Shown here: positions 61,240-64,000 of the stretch, in pieces | Layout: the number at the start of each line of letters is the position of its first letter | Numbering within the stretch: position 1 is the stretch's first letter | Assembly: GCF_020687385.1 (NCBI RefSeq) | Contig: NZ_JAJEQM010000007.1 | Coordinates: 1 to 64,000 of the forward strand | Direction of reading: 5' to 3' | Source: Hominilimicola fabiformis | Lineage (GTDB): Bacteria; Bacillota; Clostridia; UBA1381 | Length of the DNA: 64,000 bases | Translations under genes and position numbers: made by a program | The notes under the pieces: generated by a model | What the model was told of the DNA's origin: nothing | The model's input: the letters and a program-made list of their open reading frames with translations, nothing else | The model's database searches: none

Positions 61240-64000
61240 ATGAAAGCATTTAAAAGAATTATTTCATCAATGTTAGCACTGGTTATGTTTGTATCAATTT
61301 TTCCTCTCGGCGTATTTGCCGAGGGGGAAAACGATAATATATACAGCATAACTAACGGCTATCTTACATATTCGTTTAATGCCGATACGGGCGGATTTGC
61401 AATAGAAACCGAAGAGGGTAATCCCAAAAAAATTCTTGATAACAATATTCCGCTTTTGTATTCTGACGATAAAGAAAGAAGTAACGGAACATCTTTTATT
61501 ACGGTAAGAATAGGTAATAAGGATTATATATTCGGTCAGGATTACGGCTTTTTCGGAATGAGTTCACATCTTGATACTCCCGTAGTCAGTGAAGAAGGCA
61601 GATTAATCACTATACCTTGGACGATAAAGGGGGTTACGGTGACATTAAAAATTGCACTCGGCACTGACGAAAACAATGATATAACAGGTAATGCGGGTAT
61701 TTCGTTTGAAGTTACGAATAACAGTGGCATTGAAGAAGATATAAGCGTTCGTTTGCTTTTGGATACGGCACTCGGAAATGAAATTGACGCACCGTATTTT
61801 GTTGTAGATGAGGCAATTCGACCGACAATGACGGAAACTGAATTTTCGGGTGATGATGTACCGTCACAAATAAGATGTGTCGATTCACTTGCAAACCCGA
61901 CAAAGCTTGCATATATTCTTACAAAAGGCTGGAACGGCGGCAGTGAAGCAAATCGTATCATAGTCGGTCATTGGGCAAATCTTGCAAATACAAGATATAC
62001 ATATACACCGGATAATTATTGCGATTTCACTAATTATTCAAACGATTACAGAGAGCCGGACAGTGCGGCGGCAATTTATTGGGAAAACAGAACAATCGCA
62101 AGCGGCGGAAGTTATACAGGTGAAATGCTTTACGGTGTAGGTAACTTCTCGAACGATAAAGACGATGCAACTCAAATAAATATAACAGCAGGCAGAGTTG
62201 AACTTTCCGATGATAAAAAGACATATAAAAATGACGGGCAATTTGATGTGACGGTTGAAATTGACAATACAGGTGATGACGCTGTTATGCTAAGCTCGGC
62301 AATGCTCAATATAACTGTTGATAACAGTCAATTTGAGATTGTTTCGGGCGACGATACAGTCACATTTGATGAAATAGGCAAAGAGATAATAACAAAAAAG
62401 TATACGTTTAAAGCTGTTCCGCAGACGGACTTAACGGCAGGCAGAGTATATGTATCACTTACCGCAACGGCTAACCTTGAGGACGGAACACAAAAAACAG
62501 TCGAAACGGCTGCAGAGAAAAATGTTATATTGCAGTCCGTAACAGGCAATGTGCCGATAGTGCAGATGAATAAAGTTAATCCCGAAATCGTATGGACCGG
62601 CGGCGAAAAAGCCGTTACCGTATCGGGTAATATGTCGGCATTTAAAGCACTTTCGGCAAATCAAGGCTGGGATTTAAGAATTAAACATACAACAAGCGAT
62701 CATTCTGTTTTGATAGAAAAGAAGAACATAGCTTTTCTTGACGAAGAGTATGAAAATATGAGTTTTTCGACTGATGAAGAACTTGAAGTTGGATATTATG
62801 AATTAGTGTTTGAATTTACAGATCCGATTTTAATAGAGGAATTCGGCAAATCAATAACTTGTGAACATAAACTTCAAGTGTCGGCAGACGAAAAATACAG
62901 ACTTAAATCTTACGGAACAATAGCACTTGTTCGTACAACCGATAAATCGAATAATACCGATTATGACTTTTTCACTTTTGCAAATGAGGGTGAATATTTA
63001 AAGTTTTATAACGGTGAAGTTGAAAAAACAGGCGAATTAAATAAGACAAAGATTAAATATAATTTTGGTGAGAAAAAAGAGTCAATTTGTGATAATGAAA
63101 TATTGCTTACCGTTCGTGCGAATGTTCGAGAAATGGAACGCGGTGATGGCAATAATAAAGAGAGATATTGGCAGGCAAGTACGGCAGACGGCGATGTTGT
63201 AATCAATAATATGCTGTCATACGAGGGTGATACACCGCTTGAAATTTATGAGAAAAACGGTTCATACACAATAAACGGTGACGGACTTTTAAAGGTTGTA
63301 AATTCTATCAACGTTTGGAGAAGTAAATGGAGCTTTACCGTTAATAAAGGCATTGTGTATACTTTGGACAGTGAGAGATTGACGGATTATTTTGCTAATG
63401 ACAATAAACCCGTAAAGCTTTCTCTTGACGGTGCGGCAACTATGATTCAGTCGGTCGGCGGATTTTTGGTAGATTTAAAATACGGTGAAATGAGTTCACA
63501 GTGGTATGACAATTCCGACGGTATGGTTACATACGGTATAGGATTCGGCGGAAGCATCAGCCTGCCGATTAAAACAAAGAAGAATAATAATCAAGAAACC
63601 AAAGATTTGACGGCAGATCAAGAGGATATTTCCGATGAAATGCAGAGTTTGTTTGACGAAAGTCTGACGGCAGACCAAGAAGATATTTCGGGTGATATGG
63701 AAAGTCTTTTTGATGAAACACCCAAACAAACGTCTACAGGTGACAAAATCAAAAAAGATACCAAACTTTCAGAGGGAAGTTTATCTGCGGAAGTAAATAA
63801 TGTACTTTTCGGTGAAAAAGGCAAGGTTGAGGAAAAGGCTGTAAAGGTTGAAGGTACAGGTTTTATAGGAATAGACGCGAAAATGTCGCTTGCATTGCCT
63901 AAAGACGTTTTAGGTTCACTTGTTTCAAATGCACCGGGTATATATGCAAGCGTTACCATAAACACAATAGACAATGTATACGAATTAAATGCAGGTCTTA
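61240..64000 (+). CDS. Large secreted protein, partial (over 920 aa, runs off the window)
   Basis: An open frame from ATG 61240 to the last base without a stop, so it is truncated by the window. Signal peptide (1-27, ending GVFAE); then a beta-rich region (30-320) resembling a non-catalytic carbohydrate-binding sandwich (SITNGYLTYSFNADTGGFAI, PVVSEEGRLITIPWTIKG), further sandwiches, and at about 791-827 two tandem 19-residue repeats starting LTADQEDIS. I do not recognise a family. AAAGGAATGG at 61221-61230 is the ribosome site, 49 bases after the giant protein, so it is in the same operon and likely a partner on the cell surface. Confidence 0.75.
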   Translation, partial: MKAFKRIISSMLALVMFVSIFPLGVFAEGENDNIYSITNGYLTYSFNADTGGFAIETEEGNPKKILDNNIPLLYSDDKERSNGTSFITVRIGNKDYIFGQDYGFFGMSSHLDTPVVSEEGRLITIPWTIKGVTVTLKIALGTDENNDITGNAGISFEVTNNSGIEEDISVRLLLDTALGNEIDAPYFVVDEAIRPTMTETEFSGDDVPSQIRCVDSLANPTKLAYILTKGWNGGSEANRIIVGHWANLANTRYTYTPDNYCDFTNYSNDYREPDSAAAIYWENRTIASGGSYTGEMLYGVGNFSNDKDDATQINITAGRVELSDDKKTYKNDGQFDVTVEIDNTGDDAVMLSSAMLNITVDNSQFEIVSGDDTVTFDEIGKEIITKKYTFKAVPQTDLTAGRVYVSLTATANLEDGTQKTVETAAEKNVILQSVTGNVPIVQMNKVNPEIVWTGGEKAVTVSGNMSAFKALSANQGWDLRIKHTTSDHSVLIEKKNIAFLDEEYENMSFSTDEELEVGYYELVFEFTDPILIEEFGKSITCEHKLQVSADEKYRLKSYGTIALVRTTDKSNNTDYDFFTFANEGEYLKFYNGEVEKTGELNKTKIKYNFGEKKESICDNEILLTVRANVREMERGDGNNKERYWQASTADGDVVINNMLSYEGDTPLEIYEKNGSYTINGDGLLKVVNSINVWRSKWSFTVNKGIVYTLDSERLTDYFANDNKPVKLSLDGAATMIQSVGGFLVDLKYGEMSSQWYDNSDGMVTYGIGFGGSISLPIKTKKNNNQETKDLTADQEDISDEMQSLFDESLTADQEDISGDMESLFDETPKQTSTGDKIKKDTKLSEGSLSAEVNNVLFGEKGKVEEKAVKVEGTGFIGIDAKMSLALPKDVLGSLVSNAPGIYASVTINTIDNVYELNAGL

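Noticed and set aside
1-64000. CRISPR arrays, tRNA and rRNA genes
   Set aside because: I saw no regularly spaced repeats, no cloverleaf with a TTCGA-type loop and no rRNA-like stretches. A covariance-model search was not possible.

Overview
The window comes from a low-GC Firmicute of the Clostridia, most likely an anaerobic gut commensal. Supporting signs are AT-rich DNA, strong AGGAGG-type ribosome sites, consensus sigma-A promoters, S-layer-homology (SLH) and dockerin proteins, a DUF2325/DUF3793/flavodoxin cluster and a GH53 galactanase. A pectin-degrading clostridium of the Monoglobus/Oscillospirales type would fit, but that placement is inference.

Layout. 1-7.5 kb is chromosomal core: a membrane protein, a ferritin-like protein, an SLH-anchored muramidase-like enzyme, an ABC-F protein, dtd, a Nim-like flavoprotein and guaA. 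7.47-20.36 kb is a genomic island in the 3' end of guaA. It carries a repressor, Xis, a tyrosine integrase, MobC, a RepA-like ATPase, a MobV relaxase broken by a stop codon, TnpV, and a six-gene defence operon with its own promoter: HTH-Dam methylase, Mrr-like nuclease, DpnII-like enzyme, an unrecognised two-domain nuclease, an HPPY methyltransferase and an OLD nuclease. 20.4-22.4 kb holds wreckage of a second element.

22.7-33 kb encodes what looks like a small cohesin-dockerin surface complex: a subtilase with a dockerin, two BspA-like leucine-rich proteins with cohesin-like and dockerin modules, a secreted cohesin-like protein, and an SLH protein with a cohesin-like module that could be the cell-wall anchor. 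33-41 kb is a TetR-controlled operon with two half-size ABC exporters resembling siderophore importers of the YbtP/YbtQ type, three methyltransferases, a metallo-beta-lactamase-fold hydrolase and an amino-thiazoline-carboxylate hydrolase homologue. 41-44.6 kb is a patchwork of a SLOG protein, an integrase remnant, a SnoaL/HxlR pair and an IS30 scrap. 44.7-50.9 kb has a TAXI binding protein with a GltS symporter, a DacF-type carboxypeptidase, the DUF2325-DUF3793-flavodoxin cluster and a ROK sugar kinase. 50.9-64 kb encodes a frameshifted GH53 galactanase, a TetR regulator and two very large secreted proteins, the last running off the window.

The thread joining the second half is a palindrome, TTAG-N6-CTAA, usually GTTAGT-N4-ACTAAC. 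It sits before the subtilase and the divergent cohesin/LRR operon, before the ABC operon, and before DUF2325 and DUF3793. It resembles DtxR/IdeR-family metal-repressor boxes, and flavodoxin with DUF3793 is a typical iron-limitation signature. I infer one metal-responsive regulon combining a surface-tethered protease/LRR complex, a transport operon and the flavodoxin switch. This and the six-gene defence operon are the two best candidates for an undescribed system.
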